Below, piece by piece: positions 1 to 8,600 of a stretch of DNA of 64,000 nt (within the stretch, counting starts at the first letter, position 1; each line of letters begins with the position of its first letter). This stretch comes from Xylophilus sp. GOD-11R (GTDB taxonomy: Bacteria > Pseudomonadota > Gammaproteobacteria > Burkholderiales > Burkholderiaceae_C). A program made the position numbers and the translations under genes. The stretch covers positions 4,216,001-4,280,000 of the forward strand of contig NZ_CP137854.1 of the NCBI RefSeq assembly GCF_033546935.1, in the 5' to 3' direction. Under the pieces are notes generated by a model. That model saw nothing but the letters and a program-made list of their open reading frames with translations. It made no database searches and was not told where the DNA came from.

Positions 1-671
1 CGCAGGCCTGCGCGAAAGGCGCCGAAGAACTGCTCCGACAAACCGGTGTCGGTGGCCGGCGGTCGTTTCCACCACAGCAGCGCGGCGATCACGAAGACAT
101 AACTCGCCACGTCCGCGCCATAGGCCGCCGCCGCACCGAAGCTCGCCAGCAGCAGGCCGCCCGCCGCCGGGCCGATGGCGCGCGAAATATTGATGCCCAG
201 CGAGTTGAGCGCCACCGCGTTCTTCAGGTCCTGCCGCGGCACCAGTTCCGGCACGATCGACTGCCAGGTCGGCCCCATCAGCGCCGCGCCGATGCCGCCC
301 ACGAAGGTCAGCGCCACCAGGTATTCGACCGTCAGCGAGCCGGTACGCGACAGCACCAGCAGGCTGCCGCTGACGCAGGCCAGCAGGATCTGGATGGCGA
401 TCAGAAAACGCCGGCGGTCCAGGATGTCCGACAGCACGCCCGCGGGGATCGCCAGCAGGAAGATCGGCAGACTGGCCGCCGTCTGGATGAGCGCGACGGC
501 GGTGGGGCTGGCCGACAGCTCGGTCACCATCCAGGAGCTCGCCACGTCGCGCATGAAGCTGCCGACGTTGCCGAGCACGGTCGCCGCCCACAGCACCGCG
601 AAGACCGGCTGGCGCAAGGGGGCGAAGCTGCCGGCCGATGCGCTTGCGGCGGGAGGGGTTTCAGTCGTCAT
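1..671 (-). CDS. MFS transporter, EntS/DHA3-like (C-terminus outside window)
   Basis: Partial gene; the first 223 or so residues are readable and the rest lies beyond base 1. It is an inner-membrane secondary transporter of the major facilitator superfamily. The N-terminal half shows alternating hydrophobic helices, a DILDRRR loop after helix 2 (the MFS loop 2-3 signature, GxLxDRxxRR type), and an SIVPELVPRQDLKNAVALNS stretch typical of the EntS/MFS_3 exporter group. The ATG at 671 overlaps the end of the DoxX gene by 11 nt, so it is the last visible gene of a four-gene operon. The substrate cannot be told from sequence; the operon context suggests export of a small organic compound handled by the amidohydrolase. 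Confidence 0.85.
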   Translation of the reverse strand, partial: MTTETPPAASASAGSFAPLRQPVFAVLWAATVLGNVGSFMRDVASSWMVTELSASPTAVALIQTAASLPIFLLAIPAGVLSDILDRRRFLIAIQILLACVSGSLLVLSRTGSLTVEYLVALTFVGGIGAALMGPTWQSIVPELVPRQDLKNAVALNSLGINISRAIGPAAGGLLLASFGAAAAYGADVASYVFVIAALLWWKRPPATDTGLSEQFFGAFRAGL

Positions 672-1080
672 GCGGTCGTTTGAATAGGTCGTGCCAGGCC
701 ACCAGCACGAATGCACCGACCAGCCCGAGGTGTTCGAAGAATGCGTTTTCCAGGGCGAAGCGCTCGGCGCCGGACGCCTCCCAGAAACGGTTGGCGAGAA
801 AGGTCGCCATCAGGGTGAAGCCGGCCAGCGCCAGCGCGCCCAGCCAGCGCCACAGGCCGGTGATCACCATCACCGAAGCCCCGAGCTCCAGCGCGATGGT
901 GGCGGCGGCCAGCGGCGCCGCCGGAGCCAAACCGAAATGCGCCATCTCCGCGACTGCCGCACCGAAGTCGACGGCCTTGATCCACCCGCCCTGCAGGTAG
1001 GCCGAGCACAGCAGCAGCAAGGCCAGCCGGGGCGGCCAGGCTTTCCAGGCCGGGTCGGACCGGGTGGGAAAGGCGGCCAC
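661..1080 (-). CDS. DoxX-family membrane protein
   Basis: A 139-residue inner-membrane protein with four hydrophobic segments (about residues 17-33, 50-75, 80-97 and 115-133). The layout matches DoxX/DoxD-like proteins, including the conserved GGWIKAVDFG stretch after helix 1 and the ENAFFEHLGLVGAFVLVA stretch near the end. The function of the family is mixed (quinone- or redox-linked membrane proteins). The GTG start at 1080 shares one base with the TAG stop of the amidohydrolase, a strong sign of translational coupling; no ATG gives a full-length first helix. The end overlaps the MFS start by 11 nt. Confidence 0.75.
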   Translation of the reverse strand: MAAFPTRSDPAWKAWPPRLALLLLCSAYLQGGWIKAVDFGAAVAEMAHFGLAPAAPLAAATIALELGASVMVITGLWRWLGALALAGFTLMATFLANRFWEASGAERFALENAFFEHLGLVGAFVLVAWHDLFKRPHDD

Positions 1081-2975
1081 TACACCGCCCAGCAGGCGCA
1101 GCCGAGGGCGCCCCAGAAGCCCTTCAGATCGGCGATCGGCAGTTTGGCCGTCCACGCGGTGGCGTGCTGGTGGCCGTGCAGGTTGCAGTCGTTGGCGCAG
1201 GCGCAGGCCGCGGCCATGCGCGCGGCGTTCTGCAGCGGCGCGGCGCTTTGGTCGCCCCAGGCGCCGTAGCCGCCGAAACGCCGCACCGGCGACCAGTCGG
1301 GCATGGCCGGCGGCACCGGGTTGTCGTCGTGCGGTGCGAACTCGCCCGCGCCCCACACCACCTTGCCGCCCAGCACGGTGAGCAGCGCGGAGGTGTCGGC
1401 GATGTCGGACTCGGCGCAGGCGAAGAAGTCGCGGTCCGGCACGATCAGGTCGGCCAGCTGGCCCTCCACGATCCGGCCCTTCTGCCCCACCTCGTTGGAG
1501 AACCAGGTCACTTTCTCGGTGTACATGCGCAGCGCGGTTTCGCGGTCCAGGCAGTTGCGCTGCGGCGTGATCTGCATGCCGCCCACCGTCTTGCCGGTGA
1601 TGAGCCACGAGAGCCCCACCCACGGGTTGTACGAAGCCACCCGGGTGGCGTCGGTGCCGGCGGACACGTTCACGCCCTTCTCCAGCATGCGCGCCACCGG
1701 CGGCGTGGCCGCAGCCGCACCGTGGCCGTAGCGCTCCACGAAATACTCGCCCTGGTAGGCCATGCGGTGCTGCACCGCGATGCCGCCGCCGAGCGCGGCA
1801 ATGCGGTCGATGGACTGCTCGGAGATCGTCTCGCAGTGGTCGAAGAACCAGTTCAGGCCTTCGAGCGGAATGTCCTGGTTGACCTTCTCGAACACGTCGA
1901 GCGAGCGGCTGATGGTTTCGTCGTAGGTGGCGTGCAGGCGCCAGGGCCAGCGGTTCTCGGCCAGCACCCGCACCACTTCTTCGAGCTCGCCTTCCATCTC
2001 GGGCGCCATGTCCGGCCGGGGCTGGCGGAAGTCCTCGAAATCGGCCGCCGAGAACACCAGCATCTCGCCGGCGCCGTTGTGGCGGAAGTACTCGTCGCCC
2101 TGCTTGTATTTCACGCTGGACGTCCAGTTCAGGAAGTCTTCCTTCTCCTGTTTTGGCTTCTGGGTGAACAGGTTGTAGGCGAGGCGAATGGTGAGCTGCC
2201 CCTGGTCGGCGAGCTCCTGGATGATGCGATAGTCGTCCGGATAGTTCTGGAAGCCGCCGCCGGCGTCGATCGCGCCGGTGACGCCAAGCCGGTTCAGCTC
2301 GCGCATGAAGTGGCGGGTGGAATTGAGCTGGTAGTCGTAGGGCAGCTTCGGACCCTTGGCCAGCGTCGAATACAGGATGCCCGCGTTGGGCTTGGCCAAC
2401 AGCAGGCCGGTGGGGTTGCCCGAGGCGTCGCGCACGATCTCGCCGCCGGGCGGTGCCGGCGTGTCGCGGGTGTAGCCCACCGCGCGCATCGCGGCACCGT
2501 TGAGCAGGGCGCGGTCGTAGAGGTGCAGCAGGAACACCGGAGTGTCGGGCGCTGCGGCATTGATCTCGTCGATCGTCGGCAGGCGCTTCTCGGCGAACTG
2601 GTGTTCGGTGAAACCGCCCACCACCCGCACCCACTGCGGCGCGGGCGTGATCGCGACCTGGGCCTTGAGCATGTTCATCGCGTCGGCCAGCGAGCGCACG
2701 CCGTCCCAGCGCAGCTCCAGGTTGTAGTTGAGGCCGCCACGGATGATGTGCAGGTGGTTGTCGATCAGCCCCGGCAGCACCCGCCGGCCGCGCAGGTCGA
2801 TGACCTTGGTGTCGGCGCCTGCCAGCGGCAGCACCTCGTGGTCCTGGCCCACCTTCCGGAATCGCCCGTTCTGGATGGCCACCGCGCTGGCGGTCGGCTT
2901 CGACTTGTCGAGCGTGGTGAACAGCCCGCGGTGCAGGATGAGTTCGGGCGTGGTGCGGGTGGTGCGATCAGCCAT
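1080..2975 (-). CDS. YtcJ-like amidohydrolase (amidohydrolase family 3)
   Basis: A 631-residue cytoplasmic metal-dependent hydrolase. It opens with the small beta-sandwich of composite amidohydrolases (ILHRGLFTTLD, VAIQNGRF), followed by the metal-binding DNHLHI motif near residue 73 in RRVLPGLIDNHLHI. Later come an AIDAGGG stretch, the GTDATR strand and the C-terminal AADxFV-type sandwich (ADLIVPDRDFF). Family members hydrolyse amides or cyclic amides and exoenzyme assignments are rare, so the substrate is unknown. The start overlaps the XapX stop by 8 nt and the stop overlaps the DoxX start by 1 nt: a compact operon, presumably controlled by the nearby LysR protein. The C-terminal tail of about 80 residues is Cys- and Ala-rich (AACACANDCN) and unusual for the family. 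Confidence 0.85.
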   Translation of the reverse strand: MADRTTRTTPELILHRGLFTTLDKSKPTASAVAIQNGRFRKVGQDHEVLPLAGADTKVIDLRGRRVLPGLIDNHLHIIRGGLNYNLELRWDGVRSLADAMNMLKAQVAITPAPQWVRVVGGFTEHQFAEKRLPTIDEINAAAPDTPVFLLHLYDRALLNGAAMRAVGYTRDTPAPPGGEIVRDASGNPTGLLLAKPNAGILYSTLAKGPKLPYDYQLNSTRHFMRELNRLGVTGAIDAGGGFQNYPDDYRIIQELADQGQLTIRLAYNLFTQKPKQEKEDFLNWTSSVKYKQGDEYFRHNGAGEMLVFSAADFEDFRQPRPDMAPEMEGELEEVVRVLAENRWPWRLHATYDETISRSLDVFEKVNQDIPLEGLNWFFDHCETISEQSIDRIAALGGGIAVQHRMAYQGEYFVERYGHGAAAATPPVARMLEKGVNVSAGTDATRVASYNPWVGLSWLITGKTVGGMQITPQRNCLDRETALRMYTEKVTWFSNEVGQKGRIVEGQLADLIVPDRDFFACAESDIADTSALLTVLGGKVVWGAGEFAPHDDNPVPPAMPDWSPVRRFGGYGAWGDQSAAPLQNAARMAAACACANDCNLHGHQHATAWTAKLPIADLKGFWGALGCACWAV

Positions 2976-3261
2976 CGTGGCGTTCTTCCAGGGAGGGTTT
3001 GGTGGAGGCGGCGACGGCCGGCGGCTTGCATTGCGGCAGATGGCCGAACATGTGTGGCTTGACCTGCTCCTGCAGCCAGGCCCCCGGGCTTTGGCCGCGT
3101 TGCATCAACTGCCTGGCCAGCGGCGGCAACTGCTCGCCGACCAGGATGCCGAGCAGGCCCACCAGGGCGATCACCGGCGGCGCGGGCGAGCGCACGTTGA
3201 TGACGGCGTAGACGATGCCGACCAGCAGGCCGGCGGCGGCGGAGAGGAGGTAGGGCTTCAC
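2968..3261 (-). CDS. XapX domain protein
   Basis: A 97-residue protein from the GTG at 3261. The core KPYLLSAAAGLLVGIVYAV followed by RSPAPPVIALVGLLGILVGEQ is a clear XapX domain: two short membrane segments separated by the conserved RSPAPP turn. The function is unknown; XapX proteins are small and often lie beside amidohydrolase or hydrolase genes in proteobacteria. The GTG is chosen because family members usually begin right before KPYLLS; ATG codons at 3297 and 3327 would add 12 or 22 residues. The end overlaps the amidohydrolase start by 8 nt, making this the first gene of the operon. Confidence 0.75.
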   Translation of the reverse strand: MKPYLLSAAAGLLVGIVYAVINVRSPAPPVIALVGLLGILVGEQLPPLARQLMQRGQSPGAWLQEQVKPHMFGHLPQCKPPAVAASTKPSLEERHDG

Positions 3262-3349
3262 CCCGCCGACTCTAGGCAGCGCCGCCCCGAGCGCCATCAC
3301 CCTGAAGTGGTGCGGCACCCTGGCCATTGGAGAGAGACGCGGACGTCGG

Positions 3350-4273
3350 CTAAATGTCGTCCCAGTAGGGCGGATCGCCGATCGCCTCGAGCAGGAAATC
3401 CAGCACCACCCGCACCTTCTGCGAGCGCAGCCGGTTTTCCGGCGACAGCAGGTTGATCTCCGCCGGCTCGGCATCCACCGTGCCGGTCCATTCCGGCAGC
3501 AGACGCACCAGCCGGCCGGTGCGAAAGGCGTCACGCTCGAAGATCCAGGTGGGAAACAGCACCAGCCCGCGCCCGGCGAGCGCGGCCGCGAGCAGCACCT
3601 CGGCGTTGTTGCTGCGCAGCGGTCCCTGGCCCTGCACGACCACCGGCGCCTCCACGCCCTCACGCCGGAAATACCAGCGCTGCCGACCCGAGCGGCCCTG
3701 GTAGAGCAGGCATGCGTGGTGTTCCAGCTCGGCCGGTGTCGTCGGTGTTCCGTGCCGCGCCAGGTAGGCCGGGCTGGCGCAGAGGATGTTGCGCTGCAGG
3801 CCCACCCGCCGCGCGATCAGCGCCGAGTCGACCAGCCGCCCCAGTCGCACCGTGATGTCGAAACCCTCCAGCACCGGGTCGATCATCGCGTCGCTCAGCG
3901 CGAGTTCCACCGTCAGCTCCGGATAGGCCGCCTGCAGCCGGTCCACCATCGCCGCGATGTGCAGCCGGCCCAGCGCCTCCGGCCCGTTGATGCGCACCAG
4001 CCCGCGCACGCCCGCCTGCCGGCCCGACGCCTGCTCGGTCGCGATGTCCAGCGTGTCGAGCACCTCGCGCACCTGCGCGTGGTAGCGCTCGCCGGCCTCG
4101 GTCAGCCGCACCGATCGGGTGTTTCGGTAGAACAGTTGCTGCCCCACCTCGCGCTCCAGCGCCGACACGAAGCGCGACACCGACGAGGCCGACACCTGGA
4201 AATGCCGCGCCGTTGCCACGAAGCTGCCGGTGGTGCCCACCATCACGAAATAGCGCAGGGCGTCGAGTTGCAT
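3350..4273 (-). CDS. LysR-type transcriptional regulator
   Basis: A 307-residue LysR regulator. The N-terminal winged helix-turn-helix (residues 1-60, LRYFVMVGTTGSFVATARHF and SASSVSRFVSALEREVGQQL) is followed by a periplasmic-binding-like effector domain with the usual LVRINGPEALGRLHIAAMV start. It reads away from the old yellow enzyme gene across a 126-bp gap that holds LysR-like dyads, and its 3' end faces the XapX operon in the same direction. It may control either or both. The ATG at 4273 gives the usual LysR N-terminus (MQLDALRYF). Confidence 0.9.
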   Translation of the reverse strand: MQLDALRYFVMVGTTGSFVATARHFQVSASSVSRFVSALEREVGQQLFYRNTRSVRLTEAGERYHAQVREVLDTLDIATEQASGRQAGVRGLVRINGPEALGRLHIAAMVDRLQAAYPELTVELALSDAMIDPVLEGFDITVRLGRLVDSALIARRVGLQRNILCASPAYLARHGTPTTPAELEHHACLLYQGRSGRQRWYFRREGVEAPVVVQGQGPLRSNNAEVLLAAALAGRGLVLFPTWIFERDAFRTGRLVRLLPEWTGTVDAEPAEINLLSPENRLRSQKVRVVLDFLLEAIGDPPYWDDI

Positions 4274-4291
4274 CGCATCAGCCAAAACGGA

Positions 4292-4311
4292 ATTGCTGCA
4301 ATTATCGCAAT
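4292..4311. promoter_or_regulatory. Candidate LysR operator between lysR and OYE gene
   Basis: ATTGC and GCAAT arms separated by 10 nt form an interrupted dyad of the T-N11-A type expected for LysR binding. A second dyad, ATTGA (4333-4337) with TCAAT (4351-4355), lies closer to the OYE gene. Both sit in an AT-richer stretch of the divergent gap. The assignment is inferred from position and symmetry only. Confidence 0.4.
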
Positions 4312-4399
4312 GGATATTTGTCGCTCCGCCGGATTGAGTCGATGAGAGCATCAATCTAGGATCGCGCCCATCCTTTCTGAAATGCTTCGCGATCCCGTC

Positions 4400-5533
4400 A
4401 TGTCCACCCTCTTCGAACCCTTCGACCTCTCCGGCACCACCCTGCGCAACCGCATCGTGATGGCCCCGCTCACCCGCTCGCGCGCCCCGACCGACATCGC
4501 CGACGAACGCGTCGCCCTCTACTACGCCCAGCGCGCCACCGCCGGCCTCATCGTGAGCGAAGGCACGCCCATCTCCCGCGAGGGCCAGGGCTACCTGTTC
4601 AATCCGGGCATCTTCACCCCGGAGCAGATCGCCGGCTGGCGTCTGGTGACCGACTCGGTGCATGCCGTGGGCGGTCGCATGTTCGCCCAGCTCTGGCACG
4701 TGGGCCGGGTGTCGCATCCCTCCATCCAGGACGACGGCAAGACACCGGTCAGCGCCAGCAGCCTGCAGGCCGTGGGCGCCCAGGCCTTCGGCTACGACGC
4801 CGACGGCGTGCCGGCACTCATCGACACGCCCGCGCCCCGACAGCTCGCCACCGACGAAATCCCGCGCATCGTCGAGGACTTCGCCCAGGCCGCCGCCAAC
4901 GCGATCGAGGCCGGCTTCGACGGGGTGGAGATCCACGGCGCCAACGGCTACCTGCACGAGCAATTCATGAACCCGCTGGTCAACGACCGCACCGACCGCT
5001 ATGCCGCCGACACGCTGGAGAACCGGCTGCGCTTCACCCTGGAGGTCGTCGACGCCGTCATTGCCCGCATCGGCGTGAACCGTGTGGCCATCCGCCTGTC
5101 GCCCTACGGCCAGTTGTTCGACATGCCGCTGCATCCGGAGATCGACGCCACCTACACCGCCCTGGCGCGCGAGCTCGGCGCACGCGGACTGGCCTATGTG
5201 CACCTGATGGACCAGTCGGGCTTTCGGGTCGGCGAGAAGACGGTCGACGTCGGCACCGAGACCCGTTTCGACGCCCTGCTGCGCGCCATGAAGAGCCACC
5301 TGCCGAAGACCGCGCTGATCCTGGCCGGCGGCATGAACCGCGAGCGGGCAGAACAGTTGATCGCCGCCGGCGCCATCGACCTCGCCGCCTTCGGCGTGAG
5401 CTACATCGCCAACCCCGACCTGGTGGAGCGCCTGCGCAACGAATGGCCGCTGGCCACGCCCGACCGGGCCACCTTCTACGGCGGCGATGCGCGGGGCTAC
5501 AACGACTACCCGCCGTATCGCGTGGCGGCCTGA
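4400..5533 (+). CDS. Old yellow enzyme, NemA-like NAD(P)H:flavin oxidoreductase
   Basis: A 377-residue FMN-dependent ene-reductase. It has the TIM-barrel start FEPFDLSGTTLRNRIVMAPL with the conserved Thr24 beside the flavin, and the active-site string HGANGYLHEQF giving His179, Asn182 and Tyr184, the usual substrate-binding and proton-donor residues. It also has a closing LAGGMN and FGVSYIANPDL phosphate-binding segment. Relatives reduce activated C=C bonds, quinones, N-ethylmaleimide or nitro compounds. The ATG at 4400 (MSTLFEPF) fits the family better than the ATG at 4382. It is divergent from the LysR gene, so induction by an electrophile through that regulator is likely. Confidence 0.9.
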   Translation: MSTLFEPFDLSGTTLRNRIVMAPLTRSRAPTDIADERVALYYAQRATAGLIVSEGTPISREGQGYLFNPGIFTPEQIAGWRLVTDSVHAVGGRMFAQLWHVGRVSHPSIQDDGKTPVSASSLQAVGAQAFGYDADGVPALIDTPAPRQLATDEIPRIVEDFAQAAANAIEAGFDGVEIHGANGYLHEQFMNPLVNDRTDRYAADTLENRLRFTLEVVDAVIARIGVNRVAIRLSPYGQLFDMPLHPEIDATYTALARELGARGLAYVHLMDQSGFRVGEKTVDVGTETRFDALLRAMKSHLPKTALILAGGMNRERAEQLIAAGAIDLAAFGVSYIANPDLVERLRNEWPLATPDRATFYGGDARGYNDYPPYRVAA

Positions 5534-5550
5534 TCGGCGAGTCGCTACCA

Positions 5551-5591
5551 CGATCGGACGCGACGGTGAGCCGTCGTATTCCGTCCGATCG
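5551..5591. repeat. Large imperfect hairpin between OYE and cdiA
   Basis: Outer arms CGATCGGACG (5551-5560) and CGTCCGATCG (5582-5591) pair perfectly. Inside, CGACGG (5561-5566) pairs with CCGTCG (5571-5576) around a TGAG loop, leaving one 5-nt bulge (5577-5581). The 16-bp stem sits 18 bp after the OYE stop. There is no T-run, so it is not a classic intrinsic terminator; it may end transcription with Rho, protect the mRNA end, or bind a protein. Confidence 0.6.
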
Positions 5592-5680
5592 GCCCCACTC
5601 ACCCGCATGGTGATCAACAGTCAATCGCAGGGGATCCCTGGCTGACTAAGGTGCGCGGCTTTCTCGCCAGCTGCACCGCC

Positions 5681-8600
5681 ATGAACCGCCAGTCGCATCG
5701 CCTCGTCTTCAACCGCGCCCGGGGCGCCCTCATGGCCGTGCAGGAGAGTGCGGCGGGCAGCGGCAAGGCGGCCTCGGGCGACCGTCGCGCCGGGTCTGTG
5801 GTGATCGGGCTGGTGCTCTGCGCCGCCGCCGCCCAGGCCCAGATCGCCGCCGACCCCACGGCCCCCGGCACCCAGCGCCCCACGGTGCTGCAGGCGCCCA
5901 ACGGGGTGCCGCTGGTCAACATTCAGAGCCCCTCGGCGGCCGGCGTCAGCCGCAACACCTACCGCCAGTTCGACGTCGCCCGGCCGGGCGCCATCCTCAA
6001 CAACAGCCGCAGCAATGTGCAGACCCAGCTCGGCGGCTGGGTCCAGGGCAATCCGTGGATGGCCGCCGGCAGCGCACGGGTCATCCTCAACGAAGTCAAT
6101 TCCAGCGACCCGAGCCGGCTGCGCGGCCCCGTCGAGGTCGCCGGTCCCCGGGCCGAAGTCGTCATCGCCAACCCCGCCGGCATCGCGGTGGACGGCGCCG
6201 GCTTCATCAACGCCAGCCGCGTCACGCTCACCACCGGCGTGCCGGTCTTCGAGGGCGGCAACCTCGCATCGTTCCGGGTACGCCAGGGCAGCGTCACCAT
6301 CGAGGGCGCCGGGCTCGACCTGGGCGCGGCCGACCACGGCGCCATCCTGGCCCGCGCCATCGCCCTGAACGCCGGCCTGTGGGCGCAGCACCTCACCGTC
6401 GCCGCCGGCGCCCACGACGCCTCGGCCGATGCCAGCACCGTCACGGCAGCGACCGGCGCGCCTGCCGACCGCCCGCGCTTCGCCCTGGACGTCGCCGCCA
6501 TCGGCGGCATGTACGCCCACAAGATCTGGCTGATCGGCACCGAAGCCGGCCTGGGCGTGCGCAACGACGGCACCTTGTCGGCAGCCGGCGAATTCGTGAT
6601 GACTGCCGACGGTCGGCTGGAGAACCGGGGCACGATCCAGGCCCGGGGCGACTTGGCGATCCGCACCGCGCAGGGCGTGCAGAACACCGGCGCGCAGGCG
6701 CTCATCCGCAGCGAGGCCAACGCCGCAGTCACCTCGGCCGGCGGCATCACCAACACCGAAGGCACCACCATCGGCGCGGCCGGCACGCTGGGCCTCGACG
6801 CCGCACGGGGCCTCAACAACCGGGCATCCACCATCGTCGCTGCGGGCGATTTGCGCATCGCCTCCACCAGCATCGACAACCAGGGCGGGCACATCGCGTC
6901 GAGCCAGGGCGTCTTGAGCCTCGACACGCTGGGCGGCGCACTCGACAACCGCGCGGGCGCGATCACCGGTCGGCAGGACGTTGGGCTCACCACCGGCACC
7001 CTCGACAACCGGGGCGGCACCTTCGCCAGCGAGGGCACGGCGAGCGTCTCCAGCGGCATCCTGGACAACCACCAGGGCCTGATCCAGGCAGGCGGCGCCC
7101 TGGCGCTCGACACCCACGGCCAGGCCATCGTCAACACCGATGCGGCCGGCCACGCCAGCCACGCTGGCGGCATCGTGGCCGGCGGCGCCCTCGCCATCGC
7201 GTCCGGCGCTCTCGACAACACGGCCGGCTACGTCGGCTCCGGCGGCCCGCTGTCGGCCACGGTCACCGGCGACATCACCAACATCGGCTCGGGCGTCATC
7301 CAGAGTGAGTCGAACCTCACGCTCGCTGCCGGCCGCATCCACAACCAGACCGGCGCGATCCAGGCCCTGGGCGATGCCGCACTGACCACGGTCGCGCTCG
7401 ACAACACCGCCGGCCGGGTCGCAGCCAACGGCGACCTGACCATCGCCGCCGGCCAGCGCATCGACAACACCGACGGCCGCCTCGTCGCCGGCCGCGATCT
7501 GAGCCTGGGCGCGACCAACCCAGGCTCCCTGGCGCCGGTCATCACCAGCGCCACCGGCACCCTGCAATCGGGCCGCCACACCCGCATCCAGGCGTCCGAC
7601 CTGCAGGCCGGCAGCGTCCTCGCAGGCGGCGACCTCGACCTCGATCTGGCCGCCGACTTCACCAACACCGGCACCCTCGCTGCCGGCGGCAACGCCCGCA
7701 TCACCGCCGCAGGCCGCTTCACCAACCAGGCCGAGGTCAGCGCCACCGACAGCCTGCGGATCGTCGCCCAGACCATCGACAACACCGCTGCCGGCGACAT
7801 CACCGCGAGCAACACGCACCTGCAGGCCAGCGATCAGATCATCAACCGCGGCCTGATCGACGGCACCGCCACCCGCCTGGACGCTGCCACCGTCTCCAAC
7901 CTCGGCACCGGCCGGATCTACGGCGACCACGTCGCCCTTGGCGCTGACACCCTCACCAACGACGCCGAGACCATCGCCGGCAAGACCGACACCCCGGTCA
8001 TCGCCGCCCGCCAGCGCCTGGACATTGGCGCCGGCCATATCGTCAACCGCCAGGGCGCGCTGATCCTCAGCGCCGGCAGCGCAGACGACGCCCTGGCCAT
8101 CGGCGGCGCGCTCGACGCCAGCGGCCACGCCACCGGCAGCGCCACGCTCCTGGAGAACACGTCCGCCACCATCGAGTCCCTCGGCGGCGCCTCCATCGCA
8201 GCCTCCGCAGTCCGCAACACCAACCCCGGTCTCACCACCCGCACCGAGCACCGCACCGAACAACTCACCGAAGCCAGCGAAGTCGAATACATCGTCCTCG
8301 GCGGCGTGCGCTACCTGGAGAGCGAGCTCGGCCGCTGCAACCGGTGCGCGGCCGACCGCTTCGACAACGGCGCTACCAGCCTGGAGCGTCTCGAATACGT
8401 CGCCCCCAGCGCCCGCTACCCCTTCGAGAAGTACTCGCGCGTGCCCTACACGCTCGAAGAGAGCCGCATCGTCACCGCCGACACCGAGGCCGGCCCCCAG
8501 CAGACCACCTTCTTCGAGCGCTACTTCTACCCCGAGGACAGCTCCGTCTGGGCGCTCTTCGAGGTCCCCGTCGGCCAGCACGACGAGCTGCGCCAGCGGC

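Noticed and set aside
1164..3062. A 632-codon plus-strand frame opposite the amidohydrolase
   Set aside because: His/Arg/Val-rich translation without motifs, whereas the minus strand gives a full amidohydrolase; a GC-rich shadow.
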